The position numbers and the translations under genes are program-made. 64,000 bases of DNA from Brachypterus glaber (Eukaryota; Arthropoda; Insecta; Coleoptera; Kateretidae), in NCBI GenBank assembly GCA_958510825.1, contig OY294051.1, positions 3,100,001 to 3,164,000 of the forward strand, read 5' to 3'. Under the pieces are notes generated by a model. The model saw only the letters and a program-made list of their open reading frames with translations, ran no database searches and was not told the origin of the DNA. Below, in pieces: positions 11,476 to 24,780 of the stretch (its first letter is position 1; each line of letters begins with the position of its first letter).

Positions 11476-12754
11476 CAAATATTTTATTTATAAGAAATCT
11501 CCAAAATAAACAAAATGGAATAATTCCAAAAAATCAATTTTCAATTATTCAAAAGATTATTGGAAGAGCCGCACCATCTTCCAAACCTAGGCTTCTTAAT
11601 TTTCTTCTTCTTCCTCTAAGTCTCAAAGAAATACTTCGAATAATGGAAAATTGAGTCTGGACTCTAACCCAACTAACCACATTCGAAAATGGTTTACTCC
11701 ATTTTTCAGAAAGGCCGTTTGTCAATCGCTTTAAAAACATTTCATACTCTTTGCCTAAAGCACCATCACACGAGCAAACTAAAGGTGTAAAAGATCCTCT
11801 AATGTCCTCAGTAACTCTATCATATTTCCTGTGTTTTTCATGTGCATGATTATACGAAATAGTAGACCAGTCTAAGGAGAGGTAAGAGGGTGCGTCTGCA
11901 TTTACAATGCGATTATCAAAAAACGCAGCCCTCTCAGACTCCCAAACTCCATTTATTTTTATATCTGCAATCAATGCAAAAGTGTTTGTTAAAGAATCCG
12001 ACTCTCTTAATATTGGTTCTGTTGAAACTCCATTCCATAATAAATTTCCTAACATTGCACAATTATCTCTGTGATTATCATGGCCATGTTTTATTAGACC
12101 TCCTTTTTTGCAGTCAAGGGCATGTGTAATATTCATATTCTCTCCACATCCATCGCATTTTGTTGGTAGACCTGCTGGTTGATGGCTGTATCTTAATGAA
12201 AGGGCATCCCGAAATTGTATTGGTGACAGATCAAAATTATCAGATGCAGTTGGAATTACTGTCAACCATTGAGAAGCCTTTGATTCAACAATGCGCCGTA
12301 AAGTACGTTGTTGTTTTTGTGGCAAGGAATCAATAATAATATTACTATCATCTAATTCTTTTGTTTTAATTCTAGATATTTTTTCTTTTAAACTAGATTT
12401 TAATGAATTTTCATATTCACGAATATCGAGAGGCTCCTTTAATTTTATGCATTCAACTAATTTTTTAACTGTATTTGATGACACTTGATAAGCATCTTCA
12501 CATGTTTTAACAGGATCATTTAGGGCTAATCCTCCTAATCTGACTGGTAAATCGAAAAGCTGATGTTCAATATCAGATATTTCCCATCCTAATATAGCTG
12601 AAGTTAAAGGTTCTCTTATTGCTTCACGAATAGGGACATATTCTTCACAGTTACTTTTAACTACTCGCTGCATAAAAGTCCATTCAAATTGTAAAGATTT
12701 GGTAAAAGCTGTATAAGCTGCTTGTGGACTAGATTTGGCTGCATTTCCTAATTT
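11442..12754 (-). mobile_element. 5'-truncated non-LTR retrotransposon insertion (copy 2)
   Basis: This is the duplicate of the insertion at 3170-4481, with the same target duplication (CTCATGCG near 11434 and 12755). Its poly(T) tract on the plus strand has 31 bases rather than 30. Confidence 0.9.
11549..12753 (-). pseudogene. Non-LTR retrotransposon ORF, C-terminal fragment (copy 2)
   Basis: Its translation is identical to that of the fragment at 3276-4480 from the internal Met onward (374 residues). The zinc-knuckle motif [16 protein letters not shown] and the putative endonuclease blocks AFFDNRIV and [11 protein letters not shown] are all retained. Perfect protein identity between the copies gives no sign of independent decay since duplication. 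It lacks the reverse-transcriptase palm and everything N-terminal to it, so it cannot be autonomous. Confidence 0.8.
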
Positions 12755-12907
12755 CTCATGCGTTTATTGTTCAGGTTCTTTACTTTATTAAGATAAAAAT
12801 CCGCGACCACCCGTGAATAGTAATTTTCCTATTTGTTTATTCAATATTGGTATTATTTTTTGGGTTGGAACACCTTTTCAGAGCCGTACCTGTCATTTGC
12901 AAAATAA

Positions 12908-13423
12908 CCCATTCAGATAAATGGCCAACCCATTAACTGGGAAAACCATGCCAAATACCTCGGTATTACAATCTCCAAAAACCTGACGTGGAATCAGCAC
13001 GTCAAAAACACCCTCCAAATAGCCAACTGCCGCCTCTCCAAACCCTACCCCCTAATAGGTAGAAAAAGCCTCCTATCCATTAAAAACAAACTTCTTCTTT
13101 ACAACCAAACCCTAAAGCCGGTACTTCTTTACGGAGCCCCAGCCTGGAAAAAAATCACCCTTAATAAAGCGCTCTCAGCAAAACTTCAGGCCTTCCAAAA
13201 CAAGGCACTCAGAATATGCCTCGATGCCTCCTGATTCATGAGGAACAACCAAATACACAGAGATCTCGAAATGCCCCTCCTAAAAACGGAAATCATCCGC
13301 TACAGCAAGTCTTTTATACAAGACAATTTAGATCACCCAAACCCCCTCATTTCAAACTTTCTAGATTACTATCACGAAATACACTACACCCATAAAAAGA
13401 TCAAAAACGTCCTCAACCAGTAA
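12908..13423 (+). pseudogene. Jockey-like reverse transcriptase, C-terminal fragment (copy 2)
   Basis: Same reading frame as at 4635-5150, including the same in-frame TGA after ICLDAS. The nonsense change therefore predates the large duplication. The frame ends at KIKNVLNQ and a TAA. Neither copy can give a functional polymerase, since the catalytic palm with its aspartates lies in the part lost by 5' truncation. Confidence 0.88.
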
Positions 13424-13657
13424 TGGTATCCACTAATTCAGGACAGATGCATTCCCAGCATCAGTGAGCTAGTCTCACTCCTCCCGCACATCCCTCCTCT
13501 CCCTATCCCATCCACTCCCCAGCGCCAAATTATGACAGATGCAACTCGCATCAATGAGCAAAGATTCACTGCCCCAACTATCCATTCTGATTAATTATAT
13601 TTTAGATAAATGAGCCATAGGCTGCGCCTGTCTCTTAAAGACCCAAACAAACTACTG
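12908..13657 (+). mobile_element. 5'-truncated Jockey-like retrotransposon insertion (copy 2)
   Basis: Duplicate of the insertion at 4635-5384, with the same 13-bp target repeat ATTTGCAAAATAA at both ends (12895-12907 and 13658-13670). Confidence 0.9.
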
Positions 13658-14627
13658 ATTTGCAAAATAATCTGATTTAAACGAAAAATTGGTGACCACG
13701 AAAACGCTTTCAGATATAGACTTCTTGCGAAGAAGTTTCTATCCAAAGTTCTCATGTGGGAGTAAAAGGAGTGATAACTCATAAAATAAATTGCTCTAAT
13801 ATCATTTTTGTTTGTTTTTTTAACTTTTTATAAATATTTTTTAATTTTTTTTATCTTCTTTACAATTTTTTTTCCGACATTTTGTTTTTCTTAATTCAGT
13901 TTTATAAAAAATCAAATCCGTTATAAAAACAAATCTATTACGTCACGTTTGTAAGATAAATGGGAAAAATATGCATACATGTCATGTCATTTTTCATTCT
14001 TTTTCACTGGATAACTATTTTTCTAGCATTTCAAGATCACTGCTATATTGCAAGACCATGTAGGTCAGACGAAACATATAAATTCTTCATAAAATATGGA
14101 AAAATTCGTGATTTATATACTTACTTTATATTTACTTCTTGGTATTTATTTTCAACAACATTTGATTAATGTTATAGTCGTCTAATGGTGGAGGTTGCTT
14201 GCAAAACAACTTTACACTACGATATTTCAACAACGCTTTGACGCAGAGACTTAAATTTTGGACCAATGATTTTCAAAGTGGCAAAAAAGTTTTGGTCAAA
14301 CATTCAAGTCTCTATGTTAAAGCGTTCGTGAAATATCCTAGTTTAAATTTGTTTTGCAAACGACCTACACCATTAATACGACTTTATATTTTTATTAACA
14401 AACCAGAAACTCTGTTATTTTGTATTAGCCGGGACATCCGATATTTAGTAAAATTTCGATTAGAATGACTGGAAATGTTGAGTATGCAGTCATATGCAGA
14501 ATTTCGGCAACTACCTAATAGATTTATATAGTACACGGAGTCCGCCTGCCAGTAGTAACATCTCGTAAATTTTTTGTAAACTTTTAAATATGGCCGCCAT
14601 TAAACTGGTATATACGTTTTCGTTTGT

Positions 14628-15554
14628 ACACGGTAAAAATATATTACATTAAATTACATAGTCCTTAAATGGTAATATGTTGCCATAGACCGGAATGGTA
14701 AAAATTACATAGTCCATAATGGTAATATTTTGCATAGAACGGAACGGTAAAAATTACATAGTCCAGAATGGTAATATTTTGCATAGACCGGAACGCTAAA
14801 AATTACATAATCCAGAATGGTTTGGACTTGAAATTTGAAAAAAAATATTTACTACTTAGAAAATGTTCTAAATTACAAGTCTCTGTGTCAAAGCTTTTTT
14901 GAAATATCGTAGCGTAAAGTTCATTTGGATTAATAAACCAAACTATTTGCACCCTTAATACGAGTATAAATTGTTTACATCTTTCTTTAAAGATCTATTG
15001 GTTGATAAAGATCGTAATTTATAATGAACGTAAATTTTAGGCCACAAATAAAGCATTTAAATATCGTACATAAATATTATTTACCTTTTTTACACTTTTA
15101 ACACTTTAACCTAGCAGCATGCGTCGCTATCTCTCTAACAATAACAATATTAAACGGTCCGTCTCAAGATGCGACGCCTTCTTGGTTATTGTCCAAAGCG
15201 CACGCGCGTTTTAAAATAACATAGGCCGACATTGTAAAATCATGTAAAAATATGTAAATCAATGTAAATATATATTTTTACATTATTTTACATTCTTTTA
15301 CATTATTTTACATTTTTTACATTATTTTACATTCTTTTACAAATCTTTTACATTCTTTTACATTGTTTAACATTCTTTTACATTATTTTACATTCTTTTA
15401 CATTATTTTACATTAGTTTACATTATTTTACATTATTTTACATTTTTTTACATAAATTCATGAATTATGCATAGTCCAGAATAGTAAAATTATTATTCCG
15501 TACTATGTAAATTCATGTATTTTTACATTATTTTACATGTAGTTTTTACAGTGT
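14628..15554 (+). mobile_element. Inverted-repeat element with TTTTACATTA array (copy 2)
   Basis: Second copy of the element at 6355-7281, with the same ends and array. Confidence 0.75.
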
Positions 15555-15943
15555 AGCTTTATTTAAGCATTTTATTTTTAAAATGCTTCAACGGAAAAAC
15601 TGAAATAAATTAATTAAGGTTATAGGTTAATCTAAGTATCACCTAAAGTCGCCTTTAATGTAAATAGTTAAATTTTATAAAATGACCACCCAGCAGGATA
15701 AAATCAAGCAACAAATTAAATAATGTCAAAACGTCAAAATTCAGATATGAACTATTAGAACCTATTCACTACGATATTAAATAATTAATTTAAATTAAAA
15801 AGTCATTTATATTAAAAAGAAACTCAAATTAGAAAAGTAATTTATTAAATTTTAATTAATTTTGATACTGACCGTAAACACCAAAGTGTATCTCAAAATT
15901 TAAAACTGTTTGTTTATTTTAAGGTGCATACTGGCAACTGTAA

Positions 15944-16285
15944 AATATTTTATCCAATACATACAGATAATAAGATAATTACCAGCTTTATTTTAAATAG
16001 ATAAACTCAATAATAACCCCCGCTTGGCTTTTACTTTATTGAGTGGATAATTATTTATTTTACCCACTCAACTGTCACTTGTCAAATTATTTTCTTGTAA
16101 ATGTCATTAAAATTTTTAATAAAAATATGAATTCCTAAGCTATTTATTGGATAAAACCTTGTATGGCACTCATGGGTAAACCGATATTGCCCTCTCGAAA
16201 ATTAACCTGCTTGGCTGACGCCTCGCAAGTTAATTTTCCCATGGGCAATATCTTACTTTACCCACTAGTACTATAAATAACTATT
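15944..16285 (+). mobile_element. Nested-hairpin MITE family A (copy 2)
   Basis: Second copy of the element at 7671-8012. At 16228 an A replaces the G of copy 1, which breaks one pair of the inner CAGGTTAATTTTC hairpin. It is the only substitution I found between the two 8.27-kb units. Confidence 0.85.
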
Positions 16286-16406
16286 TAATATTTTAACTTT
16301 AACATGGTTAAATTGTTTTTTAAGCATTTGTATGTCTTATTTTTACTGTTATATTACCTAAAAACAAGTATTCTACCCCTAGTTTCCCCTAGGTTCCTAC
16401 ACACTC

Positions 16407-16768
16407 AGAGACCGTTATCAAATTGAATACAATAACGGAGCTAGACACTACCACATGTCATGTGATATCTAATAACACAACTATAATGCCGTAACATTAG
16501 TATAATTTACTAATTTTTCAGTATAATTTACTAATGTTACAGTATTATTTACTAATGTTACAGTATTATTTACTAATGTTACAGTATTGTTTACTGATGT
16601 AACTGTAACAGTATTATTTACAAATTTTACAGTTTTATTTACTAATGTTACAGTGTTATTTAATAATCTTAGAGTATTATTTACTAATGATGTGTTATTA
16701 GATAAGTTATCTAAGATTGTATTGTATCGTCTAGCTCCGTTATTGTATTGAATACAACAACAGTCTCT
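16407..16768 (+). mobile_element. Inverted-repeat element carrying a 21-bp minisatellite (copy 2)
   Basis: Second copy of the element at 8134-8495, with its array at about 16492-16688. Confidence 0.8.
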
Positions 16769-17322
16769 CGTGCATGTTTACCTTTTTACCAGGCAATTTT
16801 TTTTCTGTATCTGTTATGATATAGGTTAAGAAAACATTTCAAATTTTTGTTTTGTTTAATCATAACAATATAATTTGCAATTTGCTAGTAGAATCTTCAT
16901 GGCTAGTCTGAAAATGCTATTTTGCATAATATGCAATAATATGCAATAATGAAAACAGCTCATGCGATATGGAATTTTAAATTCGTTATACGTGAGAATT
17001 ATATTAGGCTCTTGGCGGTCATAAAGGTGGAAGAGTCTTAAGTTTAATATCAAATTTTCAAATTTCTAAACAAAAAATACTTAAAGTTTTTTTTGACGAA
17101 AATTAAAGAAATGTTATTATTCAAGCATATTTTTGATTAAATGTTCCTGATTAATTAAATGCATCTAATTAGTTTAATAAAAGTACATACAAATATTTAT
17201 TATTTTTAAGAATTTTAATCGGTAAAATTTATTAAAAAATAGATTAGTGTACATAATATTTATTTAATGTTTTGTATAATTTTGATTAAAACTAGATGAA
17301 ACGTTGCAAGCACCCTGTCAAA

Positions 17323-17808
17323 ACATCGGCACTATTGTACACTAGAGCCATCTAGTTTGCAAATTTCAAACTAGGTGTTTTGTTTGATTTTAAATTCTGT
17401 ATCTTTAAAACATTATATTCTAGCAAAAAACTGTATATAACATTTTTTATAGGGCTTAAAAGGAGCTTTTATTTAAAATATAATTTTTTGAAATCGGGTT
17501 ATAAATATGTGAGATATGCTAAAAAAACATTTTACTGCTTTAAACGCCAATATCTCGAAAACAATGCGTTTTAGGAAAACGTTGTTTATAACATTTTTTG
17601 ACCAATTTAAAATTATCTTTTATATGTGCTAAATTAACCAAATACAATAATAATTGCCTTAATTATAAACAAAAAAAACGCTAAAAATAGGAGTTTTACC
17701 CTATTTTTACCCCCAAAATCTAATCAGCTCTTCGAAATACGATAAACAATATGCAAAAAACCGCAAGTCGATATCTCATGTAGAAATATAGTTAGAGAGT
17801 TTACATCC

Positions 17809-17905
<97 letters not shown>

Positions 17906-18043
17906 TAGACAGACGGACGCTAAATTTTTTTTACTGATTTCGACTCAGAATGGTCTAAAACGTCGAGAAATGTGAAAAAAACGTTGACTTTTCGGCGAAG
18001 ATTTCAATACATCGGCACTCTTAGTAGCACCAAGTGCCGATGT
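17323..18043 (+). mobile_element. Inverted-repeat element with GACA microsatellite (copy 2)
   Basis: Second copy of the element at 9050-9778. The GACA tract at about 17809-17905 is two units shorter. Confidence 0.8.
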
Positions 18044-18338
18044 AATTAAAATGCCTGTCCTCAAACATAAATATCCATTCATATAATTCCCTAACATAAC
18101 AATTTGTTATTAACAAACAATAATAATTTAAATTTATTTATACTACAATTTTTCATTTTATTTGGCAATGGATTCAAAAAATTTACACGGTTTTTGTGGT
18201 TTTGAGGTTAAATACATTAATATGTATTTCTTGTGTTTTTCATAAACACATATTAATTTACTTTTTTAAATAATTTGGATGCATTCCCAATGTTGTTTTA
18301 AATATAAATAAGTCATGAAGATATTCCATTCCATTATA

Positions 18339-18985
18339 CAGGGTGACAGTAACTGACAAGCCAAAATTCAAGTGGTGATTCTACATCCTAAAATATCAAA
18401 AAATGTTCCTATGAAGGTTGGTCCGGAAATGAGCACTAAGGGAGTTACGGCCGTATAAAATTGTGATAAAAATAAGGTTTTTAATTAATAACTCTGGTAT
18501 CCTCTAAGCTAGAGCAACGAGCTTTTACACGTATACTAGTATTAATAAGTGCAATAAGTTAATGTTAACTTATTTTTTTGAATTTATCCAGAGGCGTGCC
18601 TATACGGACAAAATGTGTGAGGCTTAACACATTTTTGCCCCAAACTTTTTATGAGTATTTCTTTGGATTTTTTGTAAAAAATATAGATTCCTTCAGTAAA
18701 AATACATTAAAAATGTCATATAATGTAACTTTAGAAGCAACCGTTTTCAAAAAAAAAAATGCAATTAAGAGAAAGTAACATTTTGCGCCACCAAAAATGT
18801 AACTTTTTAAAATGCTATTCTCCTTTAACATAAAATTTAATTGTTTTTGTGAAGAATACTTTTTTGCTTAGTTTTAAATGAAGAATCACCCTACAGCATT
18901 AAAATTTTATTGGTGCTTTTTTTGTTTCCCATTCAATATGTCCGTCTTCGAAGGGCCGTAGCTCCCTTATGGCATTTTCCCAAGT
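18339..18985 (+). mobile_element. Mariner-like MITE, 3' end lost
   Basis: The element begins CAGGGTGACAGTAAC after a TA at the end of copy 2 and continues past the duplication boundary at 18510 (AGCT then AGAGCAACGAGC). It follows the same order as the 732-bp copy at 34297-35028: GGACAAAATGTGTGAGGC, then GTAACATTTTGCGCCACC, then GAAGGGCCGTAGCTCCC. Similarity stops near 18985, before the expected right inverted repeat, so the element is truncated or has been overwritten. Confidence 0.8.
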
Positions 18986-19480
18986 TAAAATTATTCAAAA
19001 TTCAAATAACAAAATTTCTACCAACAAAAAAATACTTTCCCTGTAGACAAAAATTTATTAAAACAAAAAATCAAGTTTTTATTTTTTTTTTTGTAAATTT
19101 AGTATTTCAAAAAACAAGACAAAAATTTTTTTTTTCGATTTTTCAAAATTTTAACCCCCATAACTTTTTTGTTTTGCGGGGAATTATGTTTAAAAAACTC
19201 CCAATATCAAACAAGTTAGCTTCTGCGAAGGTTATAACAAAGGGTACACCGCAACCAAATATAATCACAACTTTAAAGATTTGAAGATAAAAATCGGCGA
19301 CCACCCACAGTCTGTGGTGTTTCGTGGTGTTTATTTATTCAATATCAATAAGGTTTCGACGTCAAGCTCCTTTTTAGACCTTGTATAATAAAACTTAGTT
19401 ATAAAGATTTAATTTACTGTGATTGGTATTAATGTGCCCTAAGTAGAGAAAGAGCCGCAAAATCAATTTTCGGTACATTG
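18986..19480. other. AT-rich stretch without a gene
   Basis: A 124-codon frame running from 18910 into this stretch is phenylalanine/lysine-rich, low in complexity and partly inside the MITE. I do not treat it as a gene. The motif AAAATCGGCGACCACCC near 19290 also occurs near 4525 (AAAATCCGCGACCACCC), so part of this is another dispersed repeat. Confidence 0.5.
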
Positions 19481-19734
19481 AAACGAACTAACAACTCTTC
19501 TCTCTAGAATACGCATACCGTTAATATAAAGTATCGCCAACTTCTCGGTTTGGTTGTAAACAAATAGTAGGTATATTCAGGCCTAAACAATAACAATTAC
19601 CAGTAACTGTTATTGTTGTCTCTGTTAGAACAAAGCTGTGCGAGTAAGACAGACAAATGTATATGTTGGCTACGTTTTTGTCAGTTTTTACAAATGAAAT
19701 GCCTATTCTAGAGAGAAGAGTTATCAGTTCGTTG
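19481..19734 (-). mobile_element. hAT-like palindromic MITE, copy b
   Basis: A 254-bp element ending in GTTCGTTG, with a perfect 8-bp target duplication GTACATTG at 19473-19480 and 19735-19742. The orientation is opposite to copy a. Long inverted ends include CTCTTCTCTCTAGAATA and TATTCTAGAGAGAAGAG-type arms. Confidence 0.9.
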
Positions 19735-20485
19735 GTACATTGTTTTCTTAATAAAATAATAAGAAATTTCTATACAATAGTATACTAAGACTTGAAAACG
19801 CCTTGGTTTTAAGTTTTATTGCAGGTTTAAAATTACTGAATTACTAAAAATTTACACTGGTTCTGAAAAGTTTTGTACTATATATAACTGGCAGCCTTTT
19901 TATTGAAAACGACCCTAATATTATTTGGAAGTTAAATGTCGGTGTCTCCCTCTACCTGTCAATCTGTCTGGTTGTAAACCTTTTAAACGAAATATTGTTT
20001 TTTAAAAATAAAAAAAATATTGTTACCAGTCCAGAAGGCTTTTTTTGAACTTTGGCCAAGTATAAAGCTCGATATTCGTAGTTTTGGCATATGTTTTTTT
20101 TTTAATTAACAAGATTTGTAAGAAATTGTCAATATTCTTCAAAAAAATATTTTATTGACGATTTTAGTTATTACTTAATATTGCCTAGTTGAAGCTTGAT
20201 ACTTTGCCAGAATATTAATTGCCTATAAAGAAATTTTTGTGTTAAATATATTCAATGTTAGTCTAATATTGTAATTATTAGCTATTATTTTAGACAAATA
20301 ATCAATTATAAATGATTAATGTTTTATCAAGCGATTTATAATTACTTATTAGCCAAATATGGAATAAGATTTTTAAAATAATGCATGCTTATAGCCAGAC
20401 AGTCTGCCGCAGACTATAGTGGAATTAAAATAATATTTCAATGGCTGAGATCTTATAGGACGTATGAAATTAAATTAATTTACAG
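19735..20485. other. AT-rich stretch without a gene
   Basis: No coding sequence, RNA gene or element boundary that I can support. Confidence 0.5.
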
Positions 20486-21110
20486 AATAGTATATTCTAT
20501 AACTAGTATGGAATAGACAACATTCCGCGCTAGCGGAAAGTTTGTCATACGAGCCGGCAGGCGAGTATGACGGTCCCGCGAGCGCAGAATGACTATTCCA
20601 TACGTGTTGTAGACTATACTTTTTCCTCGACTGCAAATATGAAACACTGTATGGCTTTAAACTGCGGACAAGGTTAATAACATGTTTTTTGTGACTCGAC
20701 ATTGTAAATTCAACAAAACACATATTTTTAAATGAAGCAATTAATGTTATTTAATAATTTAATCAGTACTTAAAAAATATTTTTATTTAATTTTAGCACA
20801 TATTTACAAATTATAATGCAAAAATTGAAGGTTATGTCAGATTGTTGTGACAGATATCAGGTTTAAATATTAACAATAGATGGAGCAGTTTTAATTTTTG
20901 GAACTAAATTGATAAAGAACTGGTCAAATATTAAGAAAAACTAATAAACTTTATGTAATTTTAACGCAAAACTTTAAATTGCATTAAATTATTCAATATT
21001 TCATGGTAAAATAAATATATTTTTGCTAATTTTGCCACAGTTTTCTTTAATTTTATAAACAAGAGATGGAACTACATGTGCTCATTCTAACACTTGATAC
21101 ATTTGCTTAC
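20486..21110 (-). repeat. Left arm of a large inverted repeat, with nested-hairpin end (family C)
   Basis: This 625-base block recurs in reverse complement at about 25612-26230. Its outer end is a nested hairpin starting AATAGTATATTCTATAAC. The outer arms contain TATGGAATAG and inner arms CATACGAGCCGGC / GCGAGTATGACGG, with GC-rich loops. The inner part is AT-rich and includes GAGATGGAACTACATGTGC, found as its complement near 25635-25660. The pair could be two copies of one element in opposite orientation or the long ends of a 5.7-kb foldback structure. Confidence 0.75.
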
Positions 21111-22453
21111 ATTTAAAATTTGTATGAATATTTTAATTTATTAAAATAATGTTTCTAAAAATTTAGAGGTTATCAGACTTTTAAAAGGAAAATTTTCCTT
21201 CTTTTTTTAAAAAAACTATCGTATAATACTCTTCTAGTCATGAGACTGCGAAGAGTATGATAACATTAGACAAAAGCTTTAATGCAACGTTTGATTAAAT
21301 TTAAAGCGCAGACGTTCTTCCACAAATAATAAAACTTTTATACTGAAGTAGGAGGTGCCAAGTACCGACGTTCATTGAACAATATATTCTTATAAAAAGG
21401 GAAGTCTTATATGAGATCGACTGGAGCCGTACCAAATGAATCCGCTATGCGTTCATGGGCTATTTTTTGAGGGTTGATTTCCTTACGTCCTTTGTGGTGC
21501 TTAGGGCACAATTTTAACCCGTTGAAATCATATTTAGAGAGTTTAATATTGGCTTATGATGACTTGAAAATTTATTATTAAATACCTGTATAAAACTAAT
21601 TACTCCGGCACAATAAAAAAAAAAAACAATGTAAAAAAAGTAACTTATTTACAGAAGAAATTTTGTAATCGTATTATTACCTTCAAGTATTACGTAACGC
21701 AAATTTTGATCATTTTGGACCCCCCCTGTAACGCTATTTTCCTATACCATTAACATGGGCGTAACACTCCAAAATGACCGCTCAACAAAAGTTTCATCTA
21801 AATTTTTTTTTTCTGGTCTATAGATCAATAATAAAAATGTAGTAATAGGTATCACTAGCTCAGGTAATGTAAAATTCTCACTTTTTAAAAACATTTTCTC
21901 ATAATAATGTGTCCGACGTAAAATTATCAAAAGCACAATTGGTAATATAAATATCACCAATAATAAATGGATTCTGCGGCAAGTTAAGGAACAGTTATTT
22001 TTTCTGTAAATATCATAGTTTTATTTTTCTTTGATCGTTTCCTCATCTTGTTTTTATTTAAAATATTACCAGGAAATGTATAGTAAAATGCGTTTTTATA
22101 AATAGGTAGATAAGTTTGTTTAAACATAGTATAAACAGTTTACATGTTGCACAATAAAACTATTTGCTATTTATTAACAGATCAAATAGGTAAAGATTAC
22201 AAAATTTACTTTTAAATATTTTTCATGTAGCTAAAGCTTAAATGTATTTAGCTAAACTGAGTACCGTAAACCGAGGTTAAGAGGATCACGGGGGGTAAAA
22301 TGAATAAAAAGTTCGTTCAAAAATATTATAGGATAAAAAATAAGCTGCGTCCATTTATATTATTTTACTTTACCAGTTATACCAACATACATTCATTTTA
22401 AATATCTTCTGTTTCATTTATTATTATACTATTCACAGCGCCTGCGCTAGAAT
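21111..22453. other. AT-rich stretch with a palindromic MITE fragment
   Basis: No gene can be supported. At about 21690-21775 there is a reversed partial copy of the palindromic element seen complete at 31163-31314, with shared blocks AGTATTACGTAACGCAA and CATTAACATGGGCGTAACAC. Confidence 0.55.
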
Positions 22454-22707
22454 CAACGAACTATTAACTCTTCTCTCTAGAATACGCATGCCGTTAATAT
22501 AAAGTATCGCCAACATCTCGGTTTGTTTGTAAACAAATAGTAGGTATATTGCGGCCTGAACAATAACAATTACCAGTAACTGTTATTGTTGTCTCTGTCA
22601 GAACAAAGCTGTGCGAGTAAGACAGACAAATGTATATGTTGGCTACTTTTTTTTCAGTTTTTACAAATGAAATGCCTATTCTAGAGAGAAGAGTTATTAG
22701 TTCGCTG
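22454..22707 (-). mobile_element. hAT-like palindromic MITE, copy c
   Basis: A full-length 254-bp copy with ends CAACGAAC and GTTCGCTG. No convincing 8-bp target duplication remains (GCTAGAAT versus ATTATATT), so it is an older or rearranged copy. An 88-codon frame across it is produced by the element itself. Confidence 0.85.
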
Positions 22708-23233
22708 ATTATATTATTCCTAATTATTTTTATTTCCGACCGAAAAATAGGGCGATCCATCCTATAATGAATATAATGATTGTGTTATTGCCCGAAAACG
22801 TCAGTTTCAATTAAAAAGAATACATTAATATTATTATGTATTTATTTTTCCCTATTGGTAAGCTATTTAAACTGGACATAGGGTGGTTAATAATGTGTAT
22901 TTCTTAATCTATTATAATTGACACCCCTATATCTGGGAATCGATTGGAATCTCCCCCGGATAAAGTAATAATTTTTCGAATAAAGCCAAATTTAAATTAA
23001 ATTGTATTTGTATATTTATTTCATATTAAAATATTCATTTTGTAGTATAAAAGATGTAATATACAATGTAATATGATATAGCATATTTAGGCATTATATC
23101 CGATAAAAAAATTACTTGGAATAACCTTACTATTACTGGCTATTGGTGATCTATTTTTAGGTAAAACGTATATTATCTATGACTAAGAAAAGTATGTTAG
23201 AAATCATCACCAGTAATTTTAGCAGTTGATATA
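22708..23233. other. AT-rich stretch without a gene
   Basis: Nothing recognised. Confidence 0.5.
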
Positions 23234-23827
23234 CAGCCTGTTCCAGAACTCGCGTACCGAAATTTCAGAGGTGATTCTACATCCAAAAATATGAAAAAAA
23301 GTTTCTATAAAGGTTGGTCCGGAAATGAGCCCTAAGGGAGCTACGGCCCTTCGAAGATGACGCATTGAATGGGGAACAAAAAAAAGCACCAATAAAATTT
23401 TAATGCTGCAGGGTGATTCTTCATTTAAAACTGAGCAAAAAAGTATTATACACCAAAACACCTAAGTTTAATATTAAAGGAGTAATAGCCTTTTAAAAAG
23501 TAACGTTTTTGGTGGCACAAAATGTTACTTCCTCTTAATTGCATTTTTTTTTGATAACGGTTGCTCCTACACTATATGATATTTCATATGTATTTTTACT
23601 CTAGAAATCTATATTTTTTACAACAAATCCAAAAAATACAAAAAAAAGTCGCTCTAGCTTAAACGGTACCCGAGTTATTAATTAAAAACCTTATTTTTAT
23701 TACAATTTTAAAGGGCCCTAGATCTCTTAGGGCTCATTTCCGGACCAACCTTTATAGGAACTTTTTTTATATTTTCGGATCTAGAATCACCTCTTAAATT
23801 TTGGCATGCCAGTTATGGAACACCCTA
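23234..23827 (-). mobile_element. Mariner-like MITE, reverse orientation
   Basis: The left end is CAGCCTGTTCCAGAAC after a TA. The right end is a diverged form of the family's CAGGGTGATCC terminus (TAGGGTGTTCC on the other strand). Both ends carry CCGGACCAACCTTTATAG-type inverted repeats of over 100 bases. The middle is shorter than in the 732-bp copy at 34297, so the element has an internal deletion. Confidence 0.8.
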
Positions 23828-24253
23828 TATTTACTTTTAAAAATAATTTGAACATTTAAAAATAATTTGGATATTCACAATTTTTTTGTTCTTTTCAACT
23901 ACAATTATTGTGCATCAATTTTGAGTTAAATTTTAAAATTAGGGCAGAAATGTAAAATTATGGATGTTTTACAGAAAGAGGAAGTTTTTTTTTGTTCTGC
24001 GTGTAGTAGATGCATGTGTACAAAATTCCAATTACTTATACTATAGGACCAGATAAATTGGTATTCTATTTTTGGATATAGTAATTCAATTTTTATTAAG
24101 TTCAGCATAAAACACATGTAGACGAAAGCTATAATTAGAACAACAATATGTATTCAATTTTTAGAACACCCATCCGTTTTATAGATAATACTATTAATAG
24201 GTGTCTATTATAGACACTGTCTATAGTAAAGGATATATATAGTCAATTGAATT
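23828..24253. other. AT-rich stretch without a gene
   Basis: Nothing recognised. Confidence 0.5.
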
Positions 24254-24780
24254 TATAGTATATTAAAGTACTAGTTTCATAACATACGTTTTTAGAAAAC
24301 GAGCCGCTTGCGGCGAGTTTTCTAAAGTACTAGTGCTCTAAAAACGTGTTATGAAACGAGTGCTTTATACAATTTTTTCTATTTTGCTCTAAAATTTAAA
24401 ACACTTACATTTAAATTGATGACTGATTTAGGGATTTTTGTTTTGGGTTGGCATTACAGTTTACACTATGTTTAAAATTCTAAGAACAGATGATATTTTG
24501 ATATATTTTACAGTAATCTCTTCTTTTTTCACTGCAATTAACCAGTCCACAATTTTAACATGGTAAAAAATAACCCAAACACAAAATTTTGTAAAAAATT
24601 AAACTTTAAAGCGACATTGACATTTGCACGCAAAACGTCAAGAGATAGGCTTTTGTATGTTGCCAACCCAACAGAAAAAAAAAAGTAGAGACCTCTTATG
24701 GGCCTATAAGAAAACGCAAAATGCGTGTGATTATGAGCTTATAAGAGTCGCAAAATAGAAAAAAATCATTAATATATCCA
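24254..24780 (+). mobile_element. Nested-hairpin element family B
   Basis: Begins with a hairpin block, ATAGTATATTAAAGTACTAG. Its outer arms are TTTCATAACATACGTTTTTAG / CTAAAAACGTGTTATGAAAC and its inner arms AGAAAACGAGCCGC / GCGGCGAGTTTTCT. This is followed by a segment bounded by GGGTTGGCATTACAG (about 24446) and TTGCCAACCCAACAG (about 24660), itself an inverted pair. A block with CTTATGGGCCTATAAG follows. The same order occurs in reverse at 30074-30515, and the left part again at 51685-51922. Confidence 0.7.

Larger units (their letters stand above)
10246..18510 (+). repeat. 8.27-kb tandem duplication, copy 2
   Basis: This is the second, direct copy of the 8.27-kb unit. It is 7-8 bases shorter than copy 1, mainly because the GACA microsatellite is two units shorter. 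The near-identity means either a very recent duplication or an assembly artefact in which two haplotypes were placed in series. All transposon insertions in copy 1 are present here at the same sites, so they predate the duplication. Confidence 0.95.

Noticed and set aside
17724..17906. Minus-strand frame of repeated CLSV residues
   Set aside because: Translation of the GACA microsatellite; not a gene.
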